In this document: in pieces, positions 1-8,771 of the stretch
How the letters are laid out: each line of letters starts with the position of its first letter
Position numbering within the stretch: position 1 is the first letter of the stretch
Origin: Flagellimonas sp947499585
GTDB taxonomy: Bacteria; Bacteroidota; Bacteroidia; Flavobacteriales; Flavobacteriaceae
Assembly: GCF_044596045.1 (NCBI RefSeq)
Contig: NZ_CP138995.1
Location: 1,240,001-1,304,000, forward strand
Reading direction: 5' to 3'
DNA: 64,000 bases
Position numbers and translations under genes: made by a program
The notes under the pieces: model-generated
The model's input: only the letters and a program-made list of their open reading frames with translations
The model's database searches: none
What the model was told of the DNA's origin: nothing

Positions 1-753
1 TGGGAGACTGTTACCGAAAGTAGGTTGACAGCAGAGGTTGAGCAAAATAGAGGTATAGGTATTTTTGACGATGTCGCCTTAAATGAAGCTTCAGATGGAG
101 GAACTGGACAAGGAGGCTCCCTAGCACGGTTTAAAATAGTAGATGACTATTTATACGCTGTGGATAGTCATAACATTAATGTATTTGATATTTCAGATTT
201 AGAGAATCCTGAAGATTTGGAGGATGTTTATGCAGGGTTTGATATTGAAACGATTTTTAATCGTGGCAATCATTTGTTTTTGGGAAGTATGCGCGGTATG
301 TATATATATGACATTTCTTCCCCAGCTACACCAACCTTTGTATCAGAATTTCAACATGGTACCGCTTGTGACCCAGTTGTCGTAGATGGAGATTATGCAT
401 ACGTAACCCTGAGGGGCGGGAATGAATGTGGTGCTTTGGAAAGCGGTTTGTTCATTGTAGATATTTCTGATATAACTGACCCAAAATTGGCTGTTGATTA
501 TCCTATGGATGAGCCTTATGGATTAGGGATAAAAGATGAAAAACTATTTGTTTGTGATGGAAGCTCGGGCCTAAAAGTGTATGACAAAACAGATGTTGAG
601 GATATAAAAATGTTAAACCATTTTAAAGATATTGTTACGTTTGATGTTATTCCGTTAGAAAGTCATTTAATAATGGTTGGCGACGAAGTTTTGTACCAAT
701 ATGAATATTTAGATGATGAAATAAAGCTCATAAGCCAAATAGGACTCAATTAA
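1..753 (+). CDS. LVIVD-repeat protein, C-terminal part (gene enters from the left)
   Basis: The frame is open from the first base of the window, so the true start lies upstream; the TTG at 25 is only an internal codon. About 250 residues are visible. They hold several degenerate beta-propeller blades of the LVIVD type: alternating hydrophobic strands around motifs such as NVFDISDLENPED, YIYDISSPATP and FIVDISDITDP, each roughly 40-45 residues apart. Bacteroidota proteins of this family are usually secreted or lipoproteins, but the N-terminus is outside the window and localisation cannot be seen. The stop codon is one base before the ATG of the Kunitz lipoprotein, so the two are almost certainly co-transcribed. 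The specific role is unknown. The fold assignment is fairly secure. Confidence 0.8.
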   Translation, partial: WETVTESRLTAEVEQNRGIGIFDDVALNEASDGGTGQGGSLARFKIVDDYLYAVDSHNINVFDISDLENPEDLEDVYAGFDIETIFNRGNHLFLGSMRGMYIYDISSPATPTFVSEFQHGTACDPVVVDGDYAYVTLRGGNECGALESGLFIVDISDITDPKLAVDYPMDEPYGLGIKDEKLFVCDGSSGLKVYDKTDVEDIKMLNHFKDIVTFDVIPLESHLIMVGDEVLYQYEYLDDEIKLISQIGLN

Positions 754-754
754 T

Positions 755-1012
755 ATGTGCAGTAATATATATAAAGGTATTATCTGTATTGTGTTACTGT
801 CAGTACATCTAAGCTCCTGTTCTAACGATGATGACAATGAAATACCATCGGCCTGTCAGCTAGAACCGGATCCAGGCGAATGTTTAGCTGCAATTCCCAG
901 ATACTATTTTGACAAAGAAGAGCAAAAATGCAAGGAATTCACATGGGGAGGATGTAATGGAATAGTTCCTTTTGAAACTATAGAGGAATGTTTGGAATGC
1001 GAAAGAAATTAA
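755..1012 (+). CDS. Kunitz/BPTI-domain lipoprotein (putative serine protease inhibitor)
   Basis: An 85-residue protein with a signal peptide ending in the lipobox LSSC (Cys22), followed by an Asp-rich stretch of the kind associated with surface export of Bacteroidota lipoproteins. Residues 34-82 match a Kunitz domain: Cys 34, 43, 59, 67, 79 and 82 are spaced 9, 16, 8, 12 and 3 residues apart, against 9, 16, 8, 13 and 4 in BPTI. The motifs RYYF and FTWGGC stand where BPTI has RYFY and FVYGGC. The residue after the second Cys (P1, Lys15 in BPTI) is Leu44, which would favour chymotrypsin- or elastase-like proteases over trypsin. Predicted disulfides are 34-82, 43-67 and 59-79. It follows the LVIVD gene by one base. 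Inhibitory activity is inferred from the fold only. Confidence 0.85.
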   Translation: MCSNIYKGIICIVLLSVHLSSCSNDDDNEIPSACQLEPDPGECLAAIPRYYFDKEEQKCKEFTWGGCNGIVPFETIEECLECERN

Positions 1013-1147
1013 ATACTATAACATTGAATTTATAGAAAGGTGCTAGGACGAAACCTAACAACCTGAATAAATCTTTTAACTTGGATCATACAATATTGAG
1101 GAGCCTTAGAATTTTTGTAGGCGAATCAGGCATGAAGTTTATATGAA

Positions 1148-1176
1148 ATATCCTGTTTTTAACAGGATATTTTTTT
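1148..1176 (+). terminator. Rho-independent terminator after the Kunitz gene
   Basis: A perfect 10-bp stem (1148-1157 with 1161-1170) around a TTT loop is followed by six T residues. It lies 135 bp after the Kunitz stop and just before the topA promoter, so it ends the upstream operon. The stretch 1013-1147 in between holds no convincing ORF. Confidence 0.85.
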
Positions 1177-1217
1177 GTCAAGTATTTTTCAAAAAATCTA
1201 AAATCGAAAAATTCATA

Positions 1218-1225
1218 TACTTTTG
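1218..1225 (+). promoter_or_regulatory. Bacteroidota -7 promoter element for topA
   Basis: TACTTTTG matches the Bacteroidota -7 consensus TAnnTTTG exactly. Transcription would start about 6-8 bases downstream, giving a leader of only some 12 nt before the ATG at 1244. No clear -33 TTTG is present at the usual distance, so confidence is moderate. Confidence 0.5.
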
Positions 1226-1243
1226 TTACCCAAAACTAATTGC

Positions 1244-3727
1244 ATGCCAAAGAATTTAGTTATTGTTGAGTCCCCAGCAAAAGCAAAAACCATAGAACGT
1301 TTTTTAGGAAAAGACTACCAAGTAGAATCAAGTTTTGGACATATTGCGGATCTCCCATCCAAAGAGCTTGGTGTAGATGTCGAAAACGATTTTAAGCCAA
1401 AATATACAGTAGATAAGGAGAAGAAAGCCTTGGTCAAAAAATTAAAAGATTTGGCTAAAAAAGCAGATACTATATGGTTGGCCAGTGATGAGGACCGAGA
1501 AGGAGAAGCCATTTCTTGGCATTTAGCTGAAGAATTGGGCTTAGAGAAAAGCAGAACTAAGCGAATTGTTTTCAACTCTATTACCAAATCTGCAATCCAG
1601 AAAGCTATTGAGAACCCTAGGGAAATCAATTACAATTTGGTAAATGCGCAACAGGCAAGAAGAGTTTTGGATAGATTGGTCGGGTATGAGTTATCACCAG
1701 TCCTTTGGAAAAAAATAAAACCAGGTCTATCTGCTGGTAGAGTACAATCTGTAGCGGTAAGGTTAATAGTAGAAAGGGAAAGAGAGATTGAGGCTTTTAA
1801 ACCAGAAGCATCTTTTAGAATAAAAGCAGAATTTAAAACATCTAACGGAAATGTTTTTTCTGCTAAACTAAATAAGACTTTTGTATCAAAAGAAGCAGCA
1901 GAAGTATTTTTAAAGCAGAACATTGGTTCGGATTTTTCCGTTGCCAATCTTGATAAAAAACCAGCAAAAAAATCTCCTGCAGCACCTTTTACAACGTCAA
2001 CCTTGCAACAAGAAGCTTCCAGAAAGCTATATTTTTCTGTTGGTAGAACTATGCAGGTTGCACAACGCTTGTATGAAGCTGGTCTTATTACTTATATGAG
2101 AACGGACAGTGTTAACCTGTCTAAAGAAGCATTGGATGCGGCCAAAGATGCCATCGTACAAAATTATGGGGAATCCTACAGTAAAGTGAGAAACTTTACA
2201 GGAAAATCCAAAGGTGCTCAAGAAGCACACGAAGCAGTTCGTCCTACGGATATGAAATTGCAATCTCCGCAAATAGAACGTGACCAAGCAAAACTTTATG
2301 AATTGATATGGAAGCGAACTCTAGCTTCACAGATGAGTGATGCTGAGTTGGAAAGAACCAATGTGAAAATTAAGGCAAGTTCTCACAAAGAAGAGTTCAC
2401 CGCAAATGGAGAAGTGGTGAAGTTTGATGGTTTCCTTAAAGTTTATTTGGAAGGTACAGATGAAGAGGATAAGGCAGAAGAACAAGAAGGAATGTTGCCG
2501 GCAATGAGTGTTGGTGAAGCTTTGCAAAATAATTTTATTACAGCAACGGAACGTTTTTCAAGACCACCATATCGTTATACTGAAGCTTCCTTGGTTAAAA
2601 AGTTGGAAGAACTTGGTATAGGAAGACCATCAACATATGCCCCTACAATTTCCACTATACAGAACAGAGGTTATGCGGAAAAGGGAAGTGTGGACGGAAC
2701 AGAAAGAAATTATGTGCAGTTGGTTTTGGAATCTGGTCAATTTACTGAAAAGAATTTATCTGAAATGGTAGGTTCAGACAAAGGGAAATTGGTTCCTACA
2801 GATATTGGAATGATTGTGAATGATTTCCTGGTCAGTAATTTCACAACTATTCTAGATTACAATTTTACAGCCAAGGTCGAGGAGAATTTTGATGAAATTG
2901 CCTCTGGAGAAGAAGATTGGCAAAAGATGATGAAAGATTTTTATAAAGATTTTCATCCCAAAGTTTTAGATGTTGAAGAAAACGCGGAACGTGCAAGTGG
3001 AGAACGCATATTGGGTACTGATCCAAAATCTGGAAGACAGGTCGCCGCAAGGTTGGGGCGTTTTGGACCAATGGTGCAGATAGGTACCGTGGATGAGGAA
3101 GAAAAACCACTCTTTGCAAGTTTGTTGCCTGAACAATCTATTACAACCATAACTTTTGAAGAGGCCATGGAGCTTTTTCAGCTGCCAAGAAAGTTAGGAA
3201 CATATGCAGGAGAAGAAGTTGAGGCTAGCGTAGGAAGATTTGGTCCATATGTTAGGTTTGGCAAAAAGTTTATTTCCTTGGCGCAAGGCGAAAGTGCTTT
3301 TGATGTAGATATGGAACGTGCCATAGAATTGATAAAAGAAAAAGAGAAAGCAGACGCTCCTATTGCACATTACGAGGATAAAGAGGTTACCAAAGGTAAA
3401 GGTAGGTTCGGACCATTCATAAAATGGGATGGGATGTTTATCAACGTAAACAAGAAATACGATTTTGATAATCTTTCCCAAGCTGATATCATTGAACTTA
3501 TAGAGGCAAAGAAAATTAAGGAAATTGAAAAGTTGATTCAAGAATGGCCAGCGGAGAAAATCCGAATTGAAAAAGCAAGATGGGGAAGGCATAATATTAT
3601 AAAAGGAAAAATTAAGGTTGAGTTGTCTAAAGATGTGGATGCAACTAAAATTTCTTTAGAAGAAGCACAAGCCTTAATAGAGAAGAAAGCACCTAAGAAA
3701 AAAACCAAAGCAAAGGCTAAGAAGTAG
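1244..3727 (+). CDS. topA: DNA topoisomerase I (type IA)
   Basis: This 827-residue enzyme relaxes negatively supercoiled DNA through a transient 5'-phosphotyrosine break. The N-terminus MPKNLVIVESPAKAKT is the canonical TopA start. An upstream in-frame TTG at 1223 lies inside the promoter element, so ATG 1244 was chosen. The Toprim domain (about 1-150) carries ASDEDREGE. The catalytic tyrosine is in LITYMRTDS at about residue 284. The C-terminus has no Cys4 zinc fingers. It carries repeated TopA C-terminal modules beginning with GRFGPMVQ, GRFGPYVR and GRFGPFIK, then a Lys-rich tail, as in other Bacteroidota TopA. The stop is followed after one base by the ATG of the arginase-like gene, indicating translational coupling. 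Identification is secure. Confidence 0.97.
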   Translation: MPKNLVIVESPAKAKTIERFLGKDYQVESSFGHIADLPSKELGVDVENDFKPKYTVDKEKKALVKKLKDLAKKADTIWLASDEDREGEAISWHLAEELGLEKSRTKRIVFNSITKSAIQKAIENPREINYNLVNAQQARRVLDRLVGYELSPVLWKKIKPGLSAGRVQSVAVRLIVEREREIEAFKPEASFRIKAEFKTSNGNVFSAKLNKTFVSKEAAEVFLKQNIGSDFSVANLDKKPAKKSPAAPFTTSTLQQEASRKLYFSVGRTMQVAQRLYEAGLITYMRTDSVNLSKEALDAAKDAIVQNYGESYSKVRNFTGKSKGAQEAHEAVRPTDMKLQSPQIERDQAKLYELIWKRTLASQMSDAELERTNVKIKASSHKEEFTANGEVVKFDGFLKVYLEGTDEEDKAEEQEGMLPAMSVGEALQNNFITATERFSRPPYRYTEASLVKKLEELGIGRPSTYAPTISTIQNRGYAEKGSVDGTERNYVQLVLESGQFTEKNLSEMVGSDKGKLVPTDIGMIVNDFLVSNFTTILDYNFTAKVEENFDEIASGEEDWQKMMKDFYKDFHPKVLDVEENAERASGERILGTDPKSGRQVAARLGRFGPMVQIGTVDEEEKPLFASLLPEQSITTITFEEAMELFQLPRKLGTYAGEEVEASVGRFGPYVRFGKKFISLAQGESAFDVDMERAIELIKEKEKADAPIAHYEDKEVTKGKGRFGPFIKWDGMFINVNKKYDFDNLSQADIIELIEAKKIKEIEKLIQEWPAEKIRIEKARWGRHNIIKGKIKVELSKDVDATKISLEEAQALIEKKAPKKKTKAKAKK

Positions 3728-3728
3728 T

Positions 3729-4886
3729 ATGGCATTCGATTTTTTGGTTCCTATTAAAGATAGGGTCCTAGCATTTTCAGAGTTATTGCCTCCACAGGCA
3801 TTGGGTAAAAACATCTTCAAGCATACCGAGAAAAAAGGATTACCTGTTTTCGCAAACGCAACTGTCGCTATTTTTGGGGTTCTGGAATCCAGAAATGGAT
3901 TCGAAAAGAAACCGGAGCGATTGAATATTGATGAAATACGTATTCAGTTGTATCGCCTAATGGCCGGTAATTGGAATTCCACAATATTGGATATTGGAGA
4001 TATAGAAGAAGGCAATACGGTAGAGGATACTTATTTTGTGGTCAAAGAAATTGTGGCAGGCCTGTTAGAAGAAAACATTATACCTATTGTAATAGGTGCA
4101 ACACAAGATATTACATTCCCCACGTACAGAGCTTTTGATAACATTAGGGACATGGTCAATCTGGTATCCATAGATAGCCGTTTTGATTTTGGGGAAGACG
4201 AAGAACTTATTTCTTCGCATTCCTACATGAGTAAAATTATCACGGACAAACCCAACAATCTATTTAATTTTTCCAATATAGGTTACCAAAGTTATTTTAA
4301 TGCTCAAGAAGAGATTGATTTAATGGAGCGACTTTTCTTTGATGCCTATAGGTTGGGAGAAATAGCTGCTAACCTAGAATTGGCAGAACCGGTATTAAGA
4401 AGTTCTCATATTGTTAGTCTGGATTTACGTGCAATTCGCGCGAGCGAAATGGGCTCTTTTAAAAACTTTTCTCCCAATGGTTTTACAGGTAGGGAGATTT
4501 GTGCCATTGCAAGATATGCTGGTATTAGTGATAAAGTATCATTGTTTGGCATATACGAAGGGGAGAATTCTCCACAAGCATTTCAAATGATAGCCCAAAT
4601 TATTTGGTACTTCATAGAAGGTATTAGTTTTAGAATAAAAGAATTCCCAAGTTCCAAAAGTGAAGATTTTACAAAGTTCACAGTCCCTACAGATACAGAG
4701 GAACTAGTATTCTACAAGAGCCATGTAACAGAACGTTGGTGGGTAGAGGTTCCATCAATTTTGCCCGAACATACTAAAACAAATTCGGCGGCGTTATTAC
4801 CTTGCACCGAGGAAGACTATCTGGATGCTTGCAACCAGAAGATTCCAGAAAGGTGGTTCAAGGCCTATAGAAAGGGCTTTAACTAA
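3729..4886 (+). CDS. Arginase/formimidoylglutamase-fold protein with degenerate metal site
   Basis: A 385-residue cytosolic protein of the arginase/agmatinase/formimidoylglutamase fold. Active members bind two Mn ions through a GGxH motif, DAHxD and DxDxxDP. Here the corresponding segments read GATQDITFP, SIDSRFDFG and SLDLRAIRASEMG. The metal-binding His residues and several Asp residues are replaced, so ureohydrolase catalysis is unlikely. No hut genes are nearby. It starts one base after topA and lies 119 bp upstream of gldK. A link to the gliding/secretion machinery is possible but is only inference from position. Automated pipelines would probably call it formimidoylglutamase; I would not accept that activity. 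Confidence 0.8.
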   Translation: MAFDFLVPIKDRVLAFSELLPPQALGKNIFKHTEKKGLPVFANATVAIFGVLESRNGFEKKPERLNIDEIRIQLYRLMAGNWNSTILDIGDIEEGNTVEDTYFVVKEIVAGLLEENIIPIVIGATQDITFPTYRAFDNIRDMVNLVSIDSRFDFGEDEELISSHSYMSKIITDKPNNLFNFSNIGYQSYFNAQEEIDLMERLFFDAYRLGEIAANLELAEPVLRSSHIVSLDLRAIRASEMGSFKNFSPNGFTGREICAIARYAGISDKVSLFGIYEGENSPQAFQMIAQIIWYFIEGISFRIKEFPSSKSEDFTKFTVPTDTEELVFYKSHVTERWWVEVPSILPEHTKTNSAALLPCTEEDYLDACNQKIPERWFKAYRKGFN

Positions 4887-5005
4887 CAAATTAAATTTTA
4901 AGCATTAATTGTTTTTGCACAATAATTTATTCAAAAAACAGTTTTGAGAATAATGAATTTGTGTTACACAGTTTATAATCTTAAATCGAAAATTTAACCT
5001 AAAGT

Positions 5006-6385
5006 ATGAGAAAGCTATTCTTTTCATCTCTAGCACTTGTTTTTTTACTGAGCAGTTGCGGTTCAAAATCAAAGTCAAAAGGTGAACTAGTTGGAGCCCA
5101 AGGAAAAAAGTGGTATCCAGAGAAACCCTACGGAATGGAACTGATTCCCCGCGGCTCCTATGTAATGGGTAAAGCTGAAGAGGACCAGGCGAAAGTATTG
5201 AACGCTCCCACCAGAACAGTTACTGTACGTTCCTTTTATATGGACGATACGGAAATCACAAATAGTGAGTACCGACAGTTTGTGGAGTGGGTAAAAGATT
5301 CCATTACCAGAACCAAATTGGCCATTCTTGCTGATGAACTGGGTATTGGCCCAGAAGATGAAGGTATTGGAGAGTATGCTTTTAAGGATACGGACACTAC
5401 CAAAATTTCAGTTTACGATAAATATATGCTTGATAACTATGCTGGTTTAGGTGAAACCGGTTATGAAGGAAGAGCATTAAATACCGATGTTGATTTGGTA
5501 TGGGATACATCAGAATACCCAGATGAATATTATTCTGAGGTAATGGATTCATTGTATATTCCGGAAGAGGAAAGCTATAATGGATTAAGAACCGTTGATG
5601 TAACCCAATTAAAATATAAGTACAATTGGATGGATATTGAAGCTGCTGCCCGTGCTAAAAGTGGTAGAAGAAAAGATTTCATCAAAAAAGAGGAATTGGA
5701 AATTTATCCGGATACCACAGTTTGGATTCGTGATTTTGAATATTCCTATAATGAACCTATGCACAATGACTATTTTTGGCATGATGCTTATAGCGATTAC
5801 CCCGTTGTTGGAGTAAACTGGCAACAGGCAAAAGCATTTTGTTCTTGGAGAAGCAAGTTTAAAAACGATGACCAAAAAAGTCGTGGAAAGCAGTTTGTAA
5901 ACCAATTTAGATTACCAACCGAAGCCGAATGGGAATATGCTGCTAGAGGTGGTATTGATGGAGGTACGTACCCTTGGGGTGGACCTTATGTAATCAGTGA
6001 TACAGGTTGTTTTATGGCCAATTTTAAGCCTCAACGTGGAGATTATGCCGCAGATGCCGCATTGTACACTGTTGAAGCAAAATCTTACGAGCCAAACGAA
6101 TATAACCTTTATAACATGGCGGGTAACGTATCTGAGTGGACTAGTTCCAGTTTTGATCCAGGCGCCTATGAATATCTGTCAACTATGAATCCAAACATTG
6201 GATCAGGACAGAATAAGAGAAAAGTAATCCGTGGTGGATCTTGGAAAGATGTTGCTTACTTCTTGCAAGTAAGTACTAGAGACTATGAATACCAAGATTC
6301 AGCAAGAAGTTACATAGGTTTCCGAACTGTTCAAGATTATATGGGCGAAGAGGATTCTACAAAGGGGCAAGGGCTTCCAAACTAA
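5006..6385 (+). CDS. gldK: Gliding motility / type IX secretion lipoprotein GldK
   Basis: A 459-residue lipoprotein with signal peptide and lipobox LLSSC. The rest is a formylglycine-generating-enzyme-like (SUMF1) fold, visible in MELIPRGSYVMGK, RSFYMDDTEITNSEYRQF, RLPTEAEWEYAARGG and NMAGNVSEWTSS and ending with VIRGGSWKD and IGFRTVQD. GldK (PorK) forms, with GldN (PorN), the periplasmic ring attached to the outer membrane in the type IX secretion system. It is not known to modify sulfatases despite its fold. It is the first gene of gldKLMN, the standard flavobacterial order, with an 80-bp gap to gldL. The start fits the signal peptide. Confidence 0.95.
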   Translation: MRKLFFSSLALVFLLSSCGSKSKSKGELVGAQGKKWYPEKPYGMELIPRGSYVMGKAEEDQAKVLNAPTRTVTVRSFYMDDTEITNSEYRQFVEWVKDSITRTKLAILADELGIGPEDEGIGEYAFKDTDTTKISVYDKYMLDNYAGLGETGYEGRALNTDVDLVWDTSEYPDEYYSEVMDSLYIPEEESYNGLRTVDVTQLKYKYNWMDIEAAARAKSGRRKDFIKKEELEIYPDTTVWIRDFEYSYNEPMHNDYFWHDAYSDYPVVGVNWQQAKAFCSWRSKFKNDDQKSRGKQFVNQFRLPTEAEWEYAARGGIDGGTYPWGGPYVISDTGCFMANFKPQRGDYAADAALYTVEAKSYEPNEYNLYNMAGNVSEWTSSSFDPGAYEYLSTMNPNIGSGQNKRKVIRGGSWKDVAYFLQVSTRDYEYQDSARSYIGFRTVQDYMGEEDSTKGQGLPN

Positions 6386-6465
6386 ATACAATAAATTAAA
6401 CGAGAGAACATTATATAAACCAGTAACCAAATACTTATTTATATAACTTAATTAAAACTAGAATT

Positions 6466-7116
6466 ATGGCACAGTCAAAATCAACAAAAAAACTGTTTAA
6501 CATGGCCTACGGGCTTGGAGCATCGGTAGTAATTATTGGTGCATTATTTAAAATCCTTCACTGGGAATTTGGACCACTGAACGGTGGGATATTACTTGCT
6601 ATTGGACTTATTACTGAAGCATTAATTTTTGCAATCAGTGCATTTGAACCAGTAGATGACGAATTAGATTGGTCTTTAGTGTATCCAGAATTGAACAATG
6701 GTCAAGCTAAAGGAAATAAAAACGACGCTAAGCAAGCTCAAGAAGCTGAAGGTCTTCTTTCAAGAAAATTGGATGATCTTTTAAAAGATGCTAATATTGA
6801 TTCTGAGCTTTTCACAAGTTTAGGTGATAGCATCAAGAACTTTGAAGGTGCCGCTAAAGGTATTGCTCCAACTACGGACGCTATTCAGCACACCAAGAAA
6901 TATTCTGAGGAATTATCTCATGCTGCAGCTCAAATGGAATCTTTGAACAGTTTGTACAAAGTACAATTGGAAAGTGCAAGCAGACAAGCTTCTATTAACG
7001 AGGAAGTAGTACAAAATGCTGGTGCATTAAAAGATCAAATGGAATCTTTGGCAACCAACCTGTCTTCATTAAATGGAGTATATGGTGGTATGTTAACCGC
7101 TATGGCAAAGAACTAA
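6466..7116 (+). CDS. gldL: Gliding motility / T9SS motor protein GldL
   Basis: A 216-residue inner-membrane protein, half of the GldLM proton-driven motor that powers type IX secretion and gliding. Two transmembrane helices occupy about residues 13-31 and 38-56. They carry the polar residues known to matter in the family: Lys29 and His32 at the end of helix 1 and Glu51 in helix 2 (GLITEALIF), with Tyr15 near the start. The remainder is a cytoplasmic, largely helical tail of about 150 residues. It lies between gldK and gldM with short gaps. Identification by sequence and context is secure; residue roles come from published work on Flavobacterium johnsoniae GldL, recalled rather than shown here. 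Confidence 0.95.
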   Translation: MAQSKSTKKLFNMAYGLGASVVIIGALFKILHWEFGPLNGGILLAIGLITEALIFAISAFEPVDDELDWSLVYPELNNGQAKGNKNDAKQAQEAEGLLSRKLDDLLKDANIDSELFTSLGDSIKNFEGAAKGIAPTTDAIQHTKKYSEELSHAAAQMESLNSLYKVQLESASRQASINEEVVQNAGALKDQMESLATNLSSLNGVYGGMLTAMAKN

Positions 7117-7181
7117 TTAGGGATTTGATTGATATACCAAACCCAGATCAAATTAATTATTAATTCTAATTAGATAAAAAC

Positions 7182-8750
7182 ATGGCATCAGGAAAAGAAA
7201 CCCCACGTCAGAAGATGATCAACCTTATGTATTTGATCTTCATCGCGATGTTAGCCTTAAATATGAGCAAGGAAGTTCTTGCAGCGTTCGGTATTATGAA
7301 CGAAAAGCTAGAGACTTCCAATATCAAGACTTCAGAAAGTAATGACAATTTCTTGGCTAGTCTTGAAACGAAAGCGTCGGAAGACGAAAAGAAGTACGGC
7401 GAATTATATCAAAATGCACAAAAGATAAAAAGCTTATCTCAAGAGTACTTTGATTATTTAGAGACCCTTAAGAAAGGTATGACCGAAAAACTTGAGGATC
7501 CTAAGGATTACGCAAGAATGGACAACTCTGATTATTTAGATCAGAAGCTTTTCCAAGGAGATAACCTGTCTAAGGACGGTAAGGAATTCATGAAAAGAAT
7601 TACCGACTATAGAACTCAAGTATCTGCTATTGCACCTGCAGCTTTGAAAGAAGCCGTAAAAACAAGGTTTGCTATCGGAGATGGCAAAAAAGATGATGGT
7701 AAAGTTGAAAAGAGAGATGGTACCCGCCAAGATTGGATCAACTATCATTATGAAGGGTATCCTTTAGTGGCTTCTTTGGCTAAATTAACAGCGCTACAAG
7801 CAGATGTTAAGGCAACTGAAGAAGATGCTTTGAAATCAATGTTGGAAGGTGAGCTTACAAATCAAGTTTCACTGACAAACTTTGCTACTTCATTGCATGC
7901 ATCTAAATCTGCTTTCTATAATGGAGATAAGTATGATGGTAAGATTATTATCAGTAAAACAGATAAAACATCTACACCAGTAAAAGCTGAGTTGACTTTA
8001 GACGGTAGAAAACTAACAGAAGGGAAAGACTATAAGTTAGAAGCAGGAGGTGTTCAAATGTTGATTGGTGCCGGTAATCCTGGTGACCATGAGATTGTTG
8101 GAACAATGTTCTTTATGCAAGACGGAGAAGAAATTCCTGTTGAGGTTAAGAACTCTTTTGCTACAATTTCTAAGCCTAATGCTGCAGTAATTGCTGCTGA
8201 CAAGATGAACGTGGTATACCGTGGGGTTGCTAACCCTATGACCATATCTATTCCTGGTATTCCTGATAACAAAGTTTCTGCATCTGCTCCTGGACTTTCC
8301 AAGAGAAGTGGAAGCAAGTATGTTATGAATCCTGGTACAGGTAGAGAAGTGACTATTAGTGCTTCTGGTATTTTGCCTGACGGTCAAAGAATCAGTACAC
8401 CTGCAACTTTCCGTATCAAGGATATTCCAAGACCAGGAGGTACTGTTCGTGGAGAAGCAGGAAGTGCTAAAATGCCTAGAAAAAATCTAGAAATATCTAC
8501 TGTTGGAGCTATGTTGGAAGATTTTGATTTTGACTTAAACCTTGCTGTAAGCGGATTTAAATTCAAAGTGCCAGGTCAACCTACAATAGTGGTAAACGGA
8601 AACAAATTGAATACTAGAGCTAAATCTGCTTTGAGAAGAGCTAAAAGAGGTGAAGCTGTTCAGATATTCGATATTAAAGCATTCATTACAAATAACAAGA
8701 GTTACAAGTTGAAGAAAGTTTCTCCTGTTGTAGTGGAGCTTACAAACTAA
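7182..8750 (+). CDS. gldM: Gliding motility / T9SS motor protein GldM
   Basis: A 522-residue inner-membrane protein with one N-terminal transmembrane helix (about 14-32: LMYLIFIAMLALNMS) preceded by a short cytoplasmic segment containing Arg9, the conserved residue thought to pair with the GldL glutamate. The large periplasmic part spans the periplasm as a dimer of stacked domains and contacts the GldK/GldN ring. The N-terminal start MASGKETPRQKM is typical of the family. It sits 65 bp after gldL and 21 bp before gldN. Identification is secure. Confidence 0.96.
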   Translation: MASGKETPRQKMINLMYLIFIAMLALNMSKEVLAAFGIMNEKLETSNIKTSESNDNFLASLETKASEDEKKYGELYQNAQKIKSLSQEYFDYLETLKKGMTEKLEDPKDYARMDNSDYLDQKLFQGDNLSKDGKEFMKRITDYRTQVSAIAPAALKEAVKTRFAIGDGKKDDGKVEKRDGTRQDWINYHYEGYPLVASLAKLTALQADVKATEEDALKSMLEGELTNQVSLTNFATSLHASKSAFYNGDKYDGKIIISKTDKTSTPVKAELTLDGRKLTEGKDYKLEAGGVQMLIGAGNPGDHEIVGTMFFMQDGEEIPVEVKNSFATISKPNAAVIAADKMNVVYRGVANPMTISIPGIPDNKVSASAPGLSKRSGSKYVMNPGTGREVTISASGILPDGQRISTPATFRIKDIPRPGGTVRGEAGSAKMPRKNLEISTVGAMLEDFDFDLNLAVSGFKFKVPGQPTIVVNGNKLNTRAKSALRRAKRGEAVQIFDIKAFITNNKSYKLKKVSPVVVELTN

Positions 8751-8771
8751 AAAGTATACATACAGATAATC

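Noticed and set aside
3729..4886. Annotation as active formimidoylglutamase (hutG)
   Set aside because: The Mn-binding motifs are replaced and no histidine-degradation genes are nearby.
5006..6385. GldK as a sulfatase-maturing formylglycine enzyme for the sulfatases in the window
   Set aside because: The fold is shared, but the gene is in gldKLMN order and the family role is in type IX secretion.
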